A stretch of 18,538 nucleotides of DNA from a bacterium (lineage in GTDB: Bacteria; UBA9089): positions 1-18,538 of the forward strand of contig DNCN01000115.1 of assembly GCA_003485015.1 (NCBI GenBank). The letters run 5' to 3'. The notes under the pieces are model-generated. The model worked only from the letters and a program-made list of their open reading frames with translations. It made no database searches and was not told the origin of the DNA. Made by a program: the position numbers and the translations under genes. Shown piece after piece: positions 1-7,190 of this stretch (position 1 is the stretch's first letter; each line of letters starts with the position of its first letter).

Positions 1-914
1 CTACTCATACTAAAGCAAGGATCATTAAGATTAACACCAAAAGGATAGAGAGAGAGATTGCTTGTGGCAAGATTGTGGTGGTTACCGGTTTTCAAGGCAT
101 AACCGAGGAAAAGGATATTACCACCCTTGGTCGGGGTGGATCTGATACCACGGCTGTGGCTTTAGCCGCAGTCCTTGAGGCTGACATATGCGAGATCTAT
201 ACCGATGTGGATGGAGTCTACACCACTGATCCGGGAGTATTCAGAGGTGCTAGAAAGCTTGACTCCATCTGTTATGATGAGATGTTGGAGATGGCAAGCA
301 CTGGTGCTAAGGTTTTACAGTCTCGCTCAGTAGAATTTGCCAAAAAGTATGGTGTGGTTCTCCATGTTAGGTCAAGTTTTAGTAAGAAGGAAGGGACATT
401 GGTCTTAGAGGAGGTAGATAGGGTGGAGAAGATGTTAGTCAGTGGCATAACAAGTGATATAAATCAGGCCAAGATTACTATCTTGAAGGTTCCAGATAGA
501 CCAGGGGTTGCAGCCCAGATATTCGGTGCCCTGGCTGAGGTGGCGATCAATGTGGATATGATCATCCAATCATCCAGTGAGGGGAAGTTCAATGACATCT
601 CCTTTACTGTAGCTAAGGACGATCTCAAAAAGGCATTGAAAAACCTGGAGAAACCAGCCAAAGAGTTGAATGCAGCAGAAGTGACTGCTGATGATGGGGT
701 AGGCAAGATCTCGATCATAGGAGTTGGAATGAGAACCAATCCAGGGGTTGCGGCTAAGATGTTCTCCGCCTTGGCTGAAGGCAAGATCAACATTGAGATG
801 ATCTCTACCTCAGAGATTAAGATATCGTGTATTATTCGGCGTGAACATATTGAAAAGGCTACAAGACTACTCCACCGAACCTTCGAGCTTGGAAAGAGAA
901 GGACAAAGAGATGA
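1..914 (+). CDS. lysC: Aspartate kinase, 3' part (5' end outside window)
   Basis: This enzyme phosphorylates L-aspartate with ATP, the first step towards lysine, threonine, methionine and diaminopimelate, in the cytoplasm. The frame is open from base 3 (first residues THTKARI) with no stop, so the gene starts upstream; the GTG at 75 is an internal valine. The kinase end is clear: VVVTGFQG, then TTLGRGGSDTTAVALAA and IYTDVDGVYTTDP, the ATP/aspartate-binding segments of the family. After a linker there are two ACT domains, one starting near ITSDINQAKITILKVPDRPG and one near ISIIGVGMRTNPGVAAKMF, which in this family bind lysine and/or threonine for feedback inhibition. The C-terminus (HRTFELG) is complete. 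The TGA stop overlaps the yajC ATG by four bases (ATGA), which suggests translational coupling. Family assignment is firm; which amino acid inhibits it cannot be read here. Confidence 0.96.
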   Translation, partial: THTKARIIKINTKRIEREIACGKIVVVTGFQGITEEKDITTLGRGGSDTTAVALAAVLEADICEIYTDVDGVYTTDPGVFRGARKLDSICYDEMLEMASTGAKVLQSRSVEFAKKYGVVLHVRSSFSKKEGTLVLEEVDRVEKMLVSGITSDINQAKITILKVPDRPGVAAQIFGALAEVAINVDMIIQSSSEGKFNDISFTVAKDDLKKALKNLEKPAKELNAAEVTADDGVGKISIIGVGMRTNPGVAAKMFSALAEGKINIEMISTSEIKISCIIRREHIEKATRLLHRTFELGKRRTKR

Positions 915-1225
915 TCGCTTATGTTTTAGCGGCTAACCAAGCACCTGCCACCCCTCCCCCAGGAGGATTCTTCATCTCCTTTATCCCTTTTATCCTCATC
1001 ATCGCCGTCTTCTACTTCATTGTCATCATGCCCCACCAGAAGAAGGAGAAGCATCACCGAGCGATGCTGAAGAACCTTAAGAAGGGTGATGAAGTGGTTA
1101 CTACCGGGGGGATTCACGGCAGGATTGTGCAGGTCAATGAAGAGATTGTCGTTTTGAAGGTTTCTCCCCAAACCAATTTGGAAATTTCAAGATCATCCAT
1201 TGCATATCTAAAGAGTAAAAAATAA
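911..1225 (+). CDS. yajC: Preprotein translocase subunit YajC
   Basis: YajC is a small inner-membrane protein that associates with SecD and SecF and assists Sec-dependent export. The 104-residue product has a short N-terminal segment, one membrane helix at about residues 20-40 ending in VIMPHQKKEK, and a cytoplasmic domain with the family core LKKGDEVVTTGGIHGRI (about 56-72) followed by a beta-rich tail. YajC usually has P-Q or R-P-Q after the helix; PHQKKEK matches that pattern. The ATG overlaps the aspartate kinase stop by four bases, and a purine-rich GGAAAGAGAAGGA lies just upstream inside lysC. The secD and secF genes follow after one intervening gene, the usual neighbourhood. A 100-base gap with a promoter separates it from the next gene, so it is probably made mainly from the lysC transcript. 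Confidence 0.95.
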   Translation: MIAYVLAANQAPATPPPGGFFISFIPFILIIAVFYFIVIMPHQKKEKHHRAMLKNLKKGDEVVTTGGIHGRIVQVNEEIVVLKVSPQTNLEISRSSIAYLKSKK

Positions 1226-1240
1226 GGTGTCAAAAATATG

Positions 1241-1269
1241 TTGACAAAAAGGTTAAAGAGTAATATTAT
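1241..1269 (+). promoter_or_regulatory. Near-consensus sigma-70 promoter before the coiled-coil/HTH gene and secDF
   Basis: The -35 box TTGACA (1241-1246) matches consensus in 6/6 positions. After a 17-base spacer comes TATTAT (1264-1269), 5/6 against TATAAT. Transcription would begin near 1276, leaving a leader of about 50 bases before the ATG at 1326. The site lies in the only sizeable gap (1226-1325) of the first 4 kb and would drive the coiled-coil/HTH gene, secD and secF independently of lysC-yajC. The match is seen directly; activity is inferred. Confidence 0.72.
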
Positions 1270-1325
1270 AAACGGGTATTAGGCTGAAAAGAATAAAGAA
1301 TCTGAATTAGAGGGAGGCGAGAAGT

Positions 1326-2423
1326 ATGAGATACTTCTACGTTATTATAACAACGGCCTTATTAACCTTAATCATCGTTCCCGAGGACCTTCTTGCTGAG
1401 GAGAAAGAGTCATTAAAAGAAGACTCGATAATCCTTAGAGAGAAACTCCCTCTTATAATAGATGAACCACTAAATAAAACCCTCTCTTCCCGCACTCTCT
1501 CTGAGATGACTTCACCTGTAGTTGTTCCTACCCCCTCTTCTGTCCCATCCGGAATTGTTCTTAAAGGAAGTAAGAAAGGATCTTTCACCCAACTTAAAAA
1601 GAGAGAAGGGGTAACTCCTTCATCTAGCCTTACCACCCCCTCTAAAATGAGATCTGGGGCAGTATCAGGAGAGAGGTTGTCAGCACACTTCAAAGAAGAG
1701 AGGGTGAAGACCGTTGGTGAGATGATCGCTAGTTTCATTCCCGAGGCCTTGAAAGCCTTGAAAGATAAAGAAAACCTTCAGGCTCCTCTCTTTGAAGAGA
1801 AACAGAGGGGCACAGAAAAGAATCCTTTTATTTCAGAGGAGGAAGCAAGTTTAATAGCCGAAACACCTAAAATAGAAACAACCTCCCAAGCAGCAAAGAA
1901 CAAGAAAGTTGTTGAAAATATTACTTTATCTATAACTGGATTGGGAATTGTTAGCTTTTTTGGCCTGGCTAGCATCTTTATAGTTAAGCGCCTGAAGCAA
2001 CGAAAGAGGGCAGCTGCCCCTGCTTATGAATCAAAGGAGAATGTCCAAACCGAAGATCTCCGCTCTGACTCAATCTACAAAGGTTGGTGGTATGATGATT
2101 TCAAAGACCTTCAGAAAACATACAAGGAGACGATAAAAGATCTTAACCAGAAGGTTGAAACTCGGATTCTGACAATAGAAGGCAATCAGAATAGACTCTC
2201 TCGGGCATTCACCGAGATAGAGAGTAAATTAGAGAGGATCAGCTCCTTGATCAATAGAGGGATTCGGAAAACAAAAGAGGTGAAGGTTGATCCTAGCTCC
2301 TTACATGAGAGGGTAATTCGCTTATCGAGAGATGGTTTGAAGACCGGGGAGATTGCCCAGATAACTAGACTTGGCAAGTCCGAGGTAGAATTGATCCTGA
2401 AGAACTGCAGATTATATGAATAG
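1326..2423 (+). CDS. Unnamed bitopic membrane protein with cytoplasmic coiled coil and C-terminal HTH-like tail
   Basis: I do not recognise a named family over the full length. The 365 residues show: an N-terminal signal peptide (1-24, hydrophobic ALLTLIIVP, plausible signal peptidase I site after DLLA); a low-complexity Ser/Thr/Pro/Lys-rich stretch (about 25-190), presumably outside the membrane; a second hydrophobic helix (about 200-221) followed by KRLKQRKR, placing the C-terminal half in the cytoplasm; an acidic, aromatic linker (YKGWWYDDF, 251-259); a probable coiled coil (about 259-312); and a tail (about 324-362, LHERVIRLSRDGLKTGEIAQ then LGKSEVELIL) with the shape of a helix-turn-helix. 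Similar tails occur in the SwrB/DUF6115 proteins of Firmicutes, known from flagellar operons; that link is a memory-based comparison. Start: ATG 1326 with GGGAGG (1312-1317), eight bases away. The gene overlaps secD by eight bases, so it is co-expressed with the Sec accessory genes. Confidence 0.85.
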   Translation: MRYFYVIITTALLTLIIVPEDLLAEEKESLKEDSIILREKLPLIIDEPLNKTLSSRTLSEMTSPVVVPTPSSVPSGIVLKGSKKGSFTQLKKREGVTPSSSLTTPSKMRSGAVSGERLSAHFKEERVKTVGEMIASFIPEALKALKDKENLQAPLFEEKQRGTEKNPFISEEEASLIAETPKIETTSQAAKNKKVVENITLSITGLGIVSFFGLASIFIVKRLKQRKRAAAPAYESKENVQTEDLRSDSIYKGWWYDDFKDLQKTYKETIKDLNQKVETRILTIEGNQNRLSRAFTEIESKLERISSLINRGIRKTKEVKVDPSSLHERVIRLSRDGLKTGEIAQITRLGKSEVELILKNCRLYE

Positions 2424-3864
2424 GAGTCTAATTTGGCGGACTGTCCTGGTCTTCCTAATCATTTTCCTTTGTATATACCTTCTCTATCCGACCTTCAAGT
2501 GGTACCACCTTCCTAAAGAGGTTCGTCAAAGAGAGATAAGTCCGCCGAAGGAAGACCCAAGGTTAGAAAGACTTCACAAATTAAGACGCTTTGTTCCTAC
2601 AGGATACGAACTTCTGCTCCAAAAGAAGAAGAGAGAAGAGAGAGAAAAAAATCCCCTTTTTGAGAAAGCACTAAAACTCGGTCTTGACCTTCAAGGAGGG
2701 ACACATCTGGTCATGGAGGTGGATACTTCCAAAGTCCCCCAGGGGGCCATGCAAGAGATTGATGCTGTTGAAACTGCTTTAGAGATCATCAGGGATAGGA
2801 TCGATAAGTTTGGCGTTGCTGAACCTTCTATCCAACGCCAAAGAAAGGACCGAATTGTTATTCAGCTGCCTGGACTCAGCGATCCCCAGCGGGTTATTGA
2901 CCTTATTGGCAGAACTGCCCTGCTGGAGTTTAAGTTAGTAGAAGATGACCTCCTCAAGGAGATTCAACAGAAGGCAGAAAAGGCTGGTCTTGAAGTCCCT
3001 GAGGGGGCGTACCTTGTCAAAAAGAAGGCCGATCTGACTGGGAAATACCTTACCGATACTCAGGTTGACTTCAACGAATTTGGGCAACCTTATGTCTCTC
3101 TTTCCTTTAACAAGGAAGGGGCTAAGATCTTTGAGGAAGTTACTGGAGAAAACGTAAACCGGCAATTGGCCATTGTCCTAGACGGTTATGTTGCCTCTGC
3201 ACCTTTCATCCGAAGTAAAATAAGTGGTGGTCGGGCAAGTATTGAGGGAGATTTTACCCTTGAGGAGACTAAAGATCTTGTCATTGTCCTGCGGGAGGGT
3301 GCACTGCCTGTTCCCCTCAAGATACTCTGGCAGAAGCGGGTTGGCCCCACCCTTGGCCAAGATTCGATAAATAAAGGCATCATCGCCTCGATTATTGGAC
3401 TCACTCTGGTTGTCTTCTTTATGGCCCTGCGTTATAAGTTTTCTGGCTTGGTGGCCGATCTGGCCCTCTTCTTGAACCTTGTTATTCTTCTTGCTATTTT
3501 GGCACTCTTTAAGGGAACCTTAACCCTTCCTGGTATTGCTGGGATCGTTCTTACCATGGGCATGAGTGTTGATGCCAATGTGATCATCTTTGAACGGATT
3601 AAGGAGGAACTAAGAGGCGGTAAACGGCTACGAACATCTATCGATAATGGTTACAATCGTGCCTTTCGGACCATCTTGGATTCCAATCTAACAACCCTCA
3701 TTGCTGCTATAGTCCTCTTTCAATTTGGGACTGGTCCAGTTAAAGGGTTTGCCTTGACTCTTTCTATAGGGATTCTAGTTTCAATGTTTACCGCTGTCTT
3801 TGCCACAAGGATAGTCTTAGATCTCGTAGCTTCCAGGCACCCTGGGGGGAAACTGAGTGTTTAA
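2416..3864 (+). CDS. secD: Protein translocase subunit SecD
   Basis: SecD works with SecF in the inner membrane, using the proton or sodium gradient to complete Sec export. The 482 residues follow the family plan: TM1 (about 8-26); the D1 signature LGLDLQGGTHLVMEVD (88-103); a large extracytoplasmic P1 domain (FGVAEPSIQRQ 132-142, RIVIQLPG 146-153); the segment VGPTLGQDSINKG (309-321); then five membrane helices. The RND-type transmembrane motif GMSVDANVIIFERIKEE (382-398) carries D386, equivalent to the conserved ion-pathway aspartate of SecD. An unusual feature is a charged stretch of about 50 residues (36-86, Lys/Arg/Glu-rich) between TM1 and D1. ATG 2416 lies inside the end of the preceding gene (eight-base overlap), which suggests coupling. 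SecD and SecF are separate, not fused as in Bacillus. Confidence 0.97.
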   Translation: MNRSLIWRTVLVFLIIFLCIYLLYPTFKWYHLPKEVRQREISPPKEDPRLERLHKLRRFVPTGYELLLQKKKREEREKNPLFEKALKLGLDLQGGTHLVMEVDTSKVPQGAMQEIDAVETALEIIRDRIDKFGVAEPSIQRQRKDRIVIQLPGLSDPQRVIDLIGRTALLEFKLVEDDLLKEIQQKAEKAGLEVPEGAYLVKKKADLTGKYLTDTQVDFNEFGQPYVSLSFNKEGAKIFEEVTGENVNRQLAIVLDGYVASAPFIRSKISGGRASIEGDFTLEETKDLVIVLREGALPVPLKILWQKRVGPTLGQDSINKGIIASIIGLTLVVFFMALRYKFSGLVADLALFLNLVILLAILALFKGTLTLPGIAGIVLTMGMSVDANVIIFERIKEELRGGKRLRTSIDNGYNRAFRTILDSNLTTLIAAIVLFQFGTGPVKGFALTLSIGILVSMFTAVFATRIVLDLVASRHPGGKLSV

Positions 3865-3868
3865 GTCT

Positions 3869-3882
3869 CTCCTTAAAAGGAG
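3869..3882 (+). promoter_or_regulatory. Hairpin enclosing the secF ribosome binding site
   Basis: The sequence CTCCTTAAAAGGAG is a perfect inverted repeat: CTCCT (3869-3873) can pair with AGGAG (3878-3882) around a TAAA loop. The right arm is the only Shine-Dalgarno sequence for secF. The left arm begins five bases after the secD stop (3862-3864), so a ribosome finishing secD would open the hairpin. This fits coupled synthesis of SecD and SecF. The stem is short (five pairs), so strength is uncertain. Confidence 0.45.
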
Positions 3883-3888
3883 TAGTTG

Positions 3889-4770
3889 GTGAATATCGAT
3901 TTCATTGGTAGACAGAGAGGAGCCATTATCTTCTCTTTGGCCTTGATTCTGGCAGGTTTGGTCATTCTTGTTCTTAAAGGTGGTCCCACTTATGGGGTTG
4001 ATTTCACGGGTGGGATATTGATTCAGGCAACCTTTAAGAAAAAGATTAGTCCAGATGAGCTTTCAAGGATGAGGGGTTTTCTTAGAGAGATGGGCCTATC
4101 GGGAAATATCCAGTGTTTGGGGGCTGGAGAGGATGAGGTCCTTATCAAGATACGACCATCCGAAGCTGATGTTAGTTCTGAGAAGATAAGGGAAGGAGTG
4201 GAATCCGTTCTCAAGAAAGAATTTAGTCAGTTTCAGGGTGTTTACCAGAGTGATGAGATAGATCCAGTCATCTCAAAAGAGATAAGAAGGGGTGCACTCC
4301 TTGCTATCCTCTTTGCCAATTTGGGAATACTTATCTATCTTGCTCTGCGCTTTGAGATTAAGTTTGCGGTGGCAGCCCTTATAGCTTTAATACATGATGT
4401 GCTTCTTACCATCCTTGCCTTGGTCTTCTTTAAGGTCGAATTTAGTATCACTATTATTGCCGCCTTACTTACCCTCGCAGGCTATTCAGTTAACGATACC
4501 ATTGTTGTCTTTGATCGGATTCGGGAGAATATAAAGCTTTTCAGAAAGGAAAGCCTTTCAGGTATTATCAATATCAGTATAAATCAGATCCTCGGTCGAA
4601 CCATTGTTACCTCTGTGACTACCTTATTGGCTGTTCTTTCCCTTTATCTCTTTGGCGGGGAAGTCATCCGTCCCTTTGCTTTTGCCCTCTTCCTTGGGGT
4701 TATTGTTGGTACCTACTCCTCCATCTTTATTGCTAGCCCCGTCCTTATCTACTGGCCAAGAAGGAGGTGA
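3889..4770 (+). CDS. secF: Protein translocase subunit SecF
   Basis: SecF is the membrane partner of SecD. From GTG 3889 the protein has 293 residues, normal for SecF: TM1 (about 10-30), the signature YGVDFTGGILIQATF (35-49), an extracytoplasmic domain to about 130, then five helices beginning at EIRRGALLAILFANLGILIY. The RND motif LAGYSVNDTIVVFDRIREN (196-214) carries D203 and D209. The frame also allows TTG 3886, but GTG 3889 lies six bases from AAGGAG (3877-3882) and TTG only three, so I chose GTG. The gene starts 24 bases after the secD stop. Its own last codons and stop overlap a perfect AAGGAGGTGA (4761-4770), the full complement of the 16S tail, which has no well-spaced start behind it. 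Confidence 0.96.
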   Translation: MNIDFIGRQRGAIIFSLALILAGLVILVLKGGPTYGVDFTGGILIQATFKKKISPDELSRMRGFLREMGLSGNIQCLGAGEDEVLIKIRPSEADVSSEKIREGVESVLKKEFSQFQGVYQSDEIDPVISKEIRRGALLAILFANLGILIYLALRFEIKFAVAALIALIHDVLLTILALVFFKVEFSITIIAALLTLAGYSVNDTIVVFDRIRENIKLFRKESLSGIINISINQILGRTIVTSVTTLLAVLSLYLFGGEVIRPFAFALFLGVIVGTYSSIFIASPVLIYWPRRR

Positions 4771-4782
4771 TAAGAGGAGCTG

Positions 4783-4804
4783 ATGATCGAAAAACCTCGA
4801 TCAT
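4783..4804 (+). promoter_or_regulatory. Perfect 8-bp hairpin at the leader start codon
   Basis: ATGATCGA (4783-4790) pairs perfectly with TCGATCAT (4797-4804) around the loop AAAACC, extendable by two G-T wobbles outside. The left arm contains the leader ATG, so folding would hide that start. No T-run follows, so it is not an intrinsic terminator. It lies in the 57-base gap between secF and the alarmone synthetase gene. Confidence 0.5.
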
Positions 4805-4824
4805 TGCTAGTCCCTTCTATTTGA
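4783..4824 (+). CDS. Possible 13-codon leader ORF upstream of the alarmone synthetase
   Basis: ATG 4783 opens MIEKPRSLLVPSI and stops with TGA 4822-4824, three bases before the ATG of the RelA/SpoT homolog. It is preceded by AAGAGGAG (4772-4779) and, further up, by the perfect AAGGAGGTGA at 4761-4770. The downstream gene has no Shine-Dalgarno sequence of its own, so stop-and-restart from this leader would explain how it is translated. The peptide has no run of a single amino acid that would suggest classic attenuation. It is short enough to arise by chance. Confidence 0.35.
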   Translation: MIEKPRSLLVPSI

Positions 4825-4827
4825 AAT

Positions 4828-6804
4828 ATGATGAATATCAATAGACTCATCCGCCAAGTTAAATCCTATAACCCTTCGGCTGATATAGAAGCGATTAAAA
4901 AGGCTTACCAATTTGCTTATGAGGCTCATAAGGGTCAGATGCGGCTCTCTAATGAACCATACATCACCCATCCTCTTTGGGTAGCCTATATCCTGGCTGA
5001 ACTGCGACTCGATACACCGACAATTATCGCTGGCCTCTTGCATGATTCAGTTGAAGATACTAGCCTTACCCCGCAAGACTTAAGAGAAAAGTTTAAAGAT
5101 GAAGTAGCCCAACTCGTTGAAGGGGTTTCAAGGATGGGCGAGGTTGCCCGCACATCAGAGGAAGAGAAGACAGAAAATATACGAAAGATGCTCATTGCTA
5201 TGGCCAGGGACATTCGGGTTGTGTTCATCAAACTGGCAGATAGACTCCACAATATGCGCACTTTGGAGTTTTTAGATCATACCTCCCAACTTGTAATCGC
5301 CCACGAGACCTTAGAGATATATGCCCCACTGGCCCACCGATTGGGAATAGGTCGGATAAAATGGGAGTTGGAGGATCTAGCCTTTATGTACTTAGAGCCA
5401 GAGGCCCATCGGGAATTGGAGAGAGGAGTGGCTAAGGCCCGACCCGAACTGGAGGCATACATTGAAAAGGTCATCTCTTTACTCAAAGAGGAATTGAAGA
5501 AGATAAAGATAGAAACAGATATTTCTGGACGTCCCAAGCATTTTTATAGTATTCACAAGAAAATGGTTGAGCATCAGAAGAGCCTTAAGGACATCTATGA
5601 TCTCTTAGCCATTCGAGTCAACGTAGATGATATCAAAGACTGCTACGGGGTCTTAGGTGTAGCTCATGCCCTCTTCAAGCCCATTCCAGGCAGGTTCAAA
5701 GATTATATCGGTATGCCCAAGAGTAATATGTACCAGGCATTGCATACTACAGTTATTGGCCCAGAGGGAAGACCTGTAGAGATCCAGATCAAGACCCATA
5801 AGATGCACCAGACCGCTGAGGAAGGGGTTGCTGCCCATTGGCACTATAAAGAAGGAGGGGCATGGGATGAGAGGTTTGCTGAAAAACTTGGGTTCTTGCG
5901 CCGATTCTTAGAATGGCAAAAAGAATCGATTGACACTCAAGAATTTATGGAGGAGTTAAAGATCGATGTCTTTGCTGATGAAGTTTTTGTCTTTACACCT
6001 AAGGGTGAGATTAAAGAATTACCAAAAGGCTCAACACCCATCGATTTTGCTTACGCCATCCATACCGATATTGGCTTTCACACTGCGGCTGCTAAAGTCA
6101 ATGGCAAGATCGTTCCTTTGCGGTACCAACTCAACTCAGGGGATAGGGTAGAGATTATAACCTCCCCTCGGACCACCCCAAGCCGGGACTGGCTAAAATT
6201 CGTCAAGACTTCAAAGGCCAAAGGAAGAATAAGACGGTGGTTTTACGACCAGATTAAAAAAGAAGGTTCGTCTTTCAAGGAGACTACCCTTCCAGAGCCC
6301 CATCGGGAAAAGAAAGAACACCCTTCTCCTAAGGTAAGCTACAGATCGATTGGTGTCGTTATTACGGGTGTTGATGGATTAAGTGTCCATCTGGCCAAAT
6401 GTTGTAGCCCTGTGCCTAATGATAAGATCATTGGTTATATTACTCAGGGTCGAGGGGTGGTCTCTATTCATCACCAGAAGTGCCCCAATCTATTCAAATT
6501 ACTTGATGATCCCGATAGGATTACCGAGGTCTCCTGGGATAATCGAGAGGGGAAACCAATCTATTATAAGGTAAGCTTGACTCTTCTGGCGCGCGACCGA
6601 CCAAATCTCTTGGCTGATATTCTCCTTGCCATTTCATCTACTTCGACCGTTATCAATGCTGCTGAGGCTAGGGCAATAGAAGGGGGATTTACCCGATGTG
6701 GTTTTGAAGTGGCCATCCAAGATAAGGATGCCTTAGGAAAGGTGATAGATAAGATAGAGAAGGTAGATGGAGTAATAGAAATCCATAGAAGCCAATCGAG
6801 ATAG
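4828..6804 (+). CDS. rel: Bifunctional (p)ppGpp synthetase/hydrolase (RelA/SpoT homolog)
   Basis: This enzyme makes and degrades the stringent-response alarmone (p)ppGpp in the cytoplasm. The 658 residues show all long-RSH domains: an HD hydrolase domain with ITHP (H48), LLHDSVEDT (H72-D73, E76-D77) and IKLADRLHNMRT (135-146); a synthetase domain with GRPKHFYSIHKKM (234-246), GRFKDYIGMPKSN (288-300) and VEIQIKTHKMH (317-327); a TGS domain (about 380-445); a CC motif (AKCCSPVP, about 523-530, with KCPN at 551-554); and a C-terminal ACT domain (about 578-655). Intact HD residues plus RFKD, rather than the EFDD of RelA-only enzymes, indicate both activities. An in-frame TGA at 4822-4824 forces a start at ATG 4828 or the adjacent ATG 4831. 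No Shine-Dalgarno sequence precedes either one, unlike its neighbours, so translation may depend on the leader ORF. Confidence 0.95.
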   Translation: MMNINRLIRQVKSYNPSADIEAIKKAYQFAYEAHKGQMRLSNEPYITHPLWVAYILAELRLDTPTIIAGLLHDSVEDTSLTPQDLREKFKDEVAQLVEGVSRMGEVARTSEEEKTENIRKMLIAMARDIRVVFIKLADRLHNMRTLEFLDHTSQLVIAHETLEIYAPLAHRLGIGRIKWELEDLAFMYLEPEAHRELERGVAKARPELEAYIEKVISLLKEELKKIKIETDISGRPKHFYSIHKKMVEHQKSLKDIYDLLAIRVNVDDIKDCYGVLGVAHALFKPIPGRFKDYIGMPKSNMYQALHTTVIGPEGRPVEIQIKTHKMHQTAEEGVAAHWHYKEGGAWDERFAEKLGFLRRFLEWQKESIDTQEFMEELKIDVFADEVFVFTPKGEIKELPKGSTPIDFAYAIHTDIGFHTAAAKVNGKIVPLRYQLNSGDRVEIITSPRTTPSRDWLKFVKTSKAKGRIRRWFYDQIKKEGSSFKETTLPEPHREKKEHPSPKVSYRSIGVVITGVDGLSVHLAKCCSPVPNDKIIGYITQGRGVVSIHHQKCPNLFKLLDDPDRITEVSWDNREGKPIYYKVSLTLLARDRPNLLADILLAISSTSTVINAAEARAIEGGFTRCGFEVAIQDKDALGKVIDKIEKVDGVIEIHRSQSR

Positions 6805-6825
6805 GAGCAGAAAAATTGCTCTTTT
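6805..6825 (+). terminator. Weak intrinsic-terminator candidate after the RelA/SpoT homolog
   Basis: GAGCAG (6805-6810) can pair with TTGCTC (6816-6821), the innermost pair being a G-T wobble, around AAAAA; TTTT follows directly. It starts right after the TAG stop at 6802-6804. The stem is only five or six pairs, so at most partial termination is expected. The remaining gap to 6877 is A/T-rich (TAATATAAC near 6838-6846) but has no convincing -35 box. Confidence 0.35.
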
Positions 6826-6877
6826 CGTTAATCTAAATAATATAACACCATGAGGTGAATTCGATAGGAGGCAATGG

Positions 6878-7153
6878 ATGATTGAGGATTGGGAGATCAA
6901 CTGTATGGTCCGGGCCCATCTGGTCAAATGGTGGATTAACATCAAAAAGATTGATATCCGGACTATCGGCGGTGTGGTTTATGTCAAAGGATCGCTCTCT
7001 TTTAGGTCGAGGGTCAAATTAAAGGAACATGAACGGCCACAGGCCGTAAGTGAAATTGAAAAGGAGATTAAACGAATGCCTGGGGTTAAAGGTGTTCAGA
7101 TGAGGTTTATCAATTGGACTAAGATGAATAATGAGTGGAAGCCGCTAGAATAA
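6878..7153 (+). CDS. Small conserved-looking protein, BON-like fold
   Basis: The 91-residue product is unnamed. Its order of segments resembles a BON domain: a first amphipathic helix (VRAHLVKWWINIKKIDI, about 11-27), a strand IGGVVYVKGSLSF (30-42), then a second helix (about 57-66) leading to PGVKGVQMRFINW (68-80), similar to the 'GV..V' end of BON repeats. It has no signal peptide or membrane helix, so it is probably cytoplasmic; five tryptophans in 91 residues are notable. ATG 6878 is preceded by AGGAGG (6866-6871), six bases away; the ATG at 6874 is out of frame and too close. It sits between the alarmone synthetase and a TPR lipoprotein, 37 bases from the latter. The BON comparison is my inference from pattern; function unknown. 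Confidence 0.75.
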   Translation: MIEDWEINCMVRAHLVKWWINIKKIDIRTIGGVVYVKGSLSFRSRVKLKEHERPQAVSEIEKEIKRMPGVKGVQMRFINWTKMNNEWKPLE

Positions 7154-7190
7154 AGAGTATGAGGACCGTAGGGAGTTAGAGGGAAGGCAT

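Noticed and set aside
75..77. GTG at 75 as start of aspartate kinase
   Set aside because: The frame is open to base 3 and the upstream residues (THTKARI...) are typical aspartate kinase sequence, so the gene is cut by the window edge.
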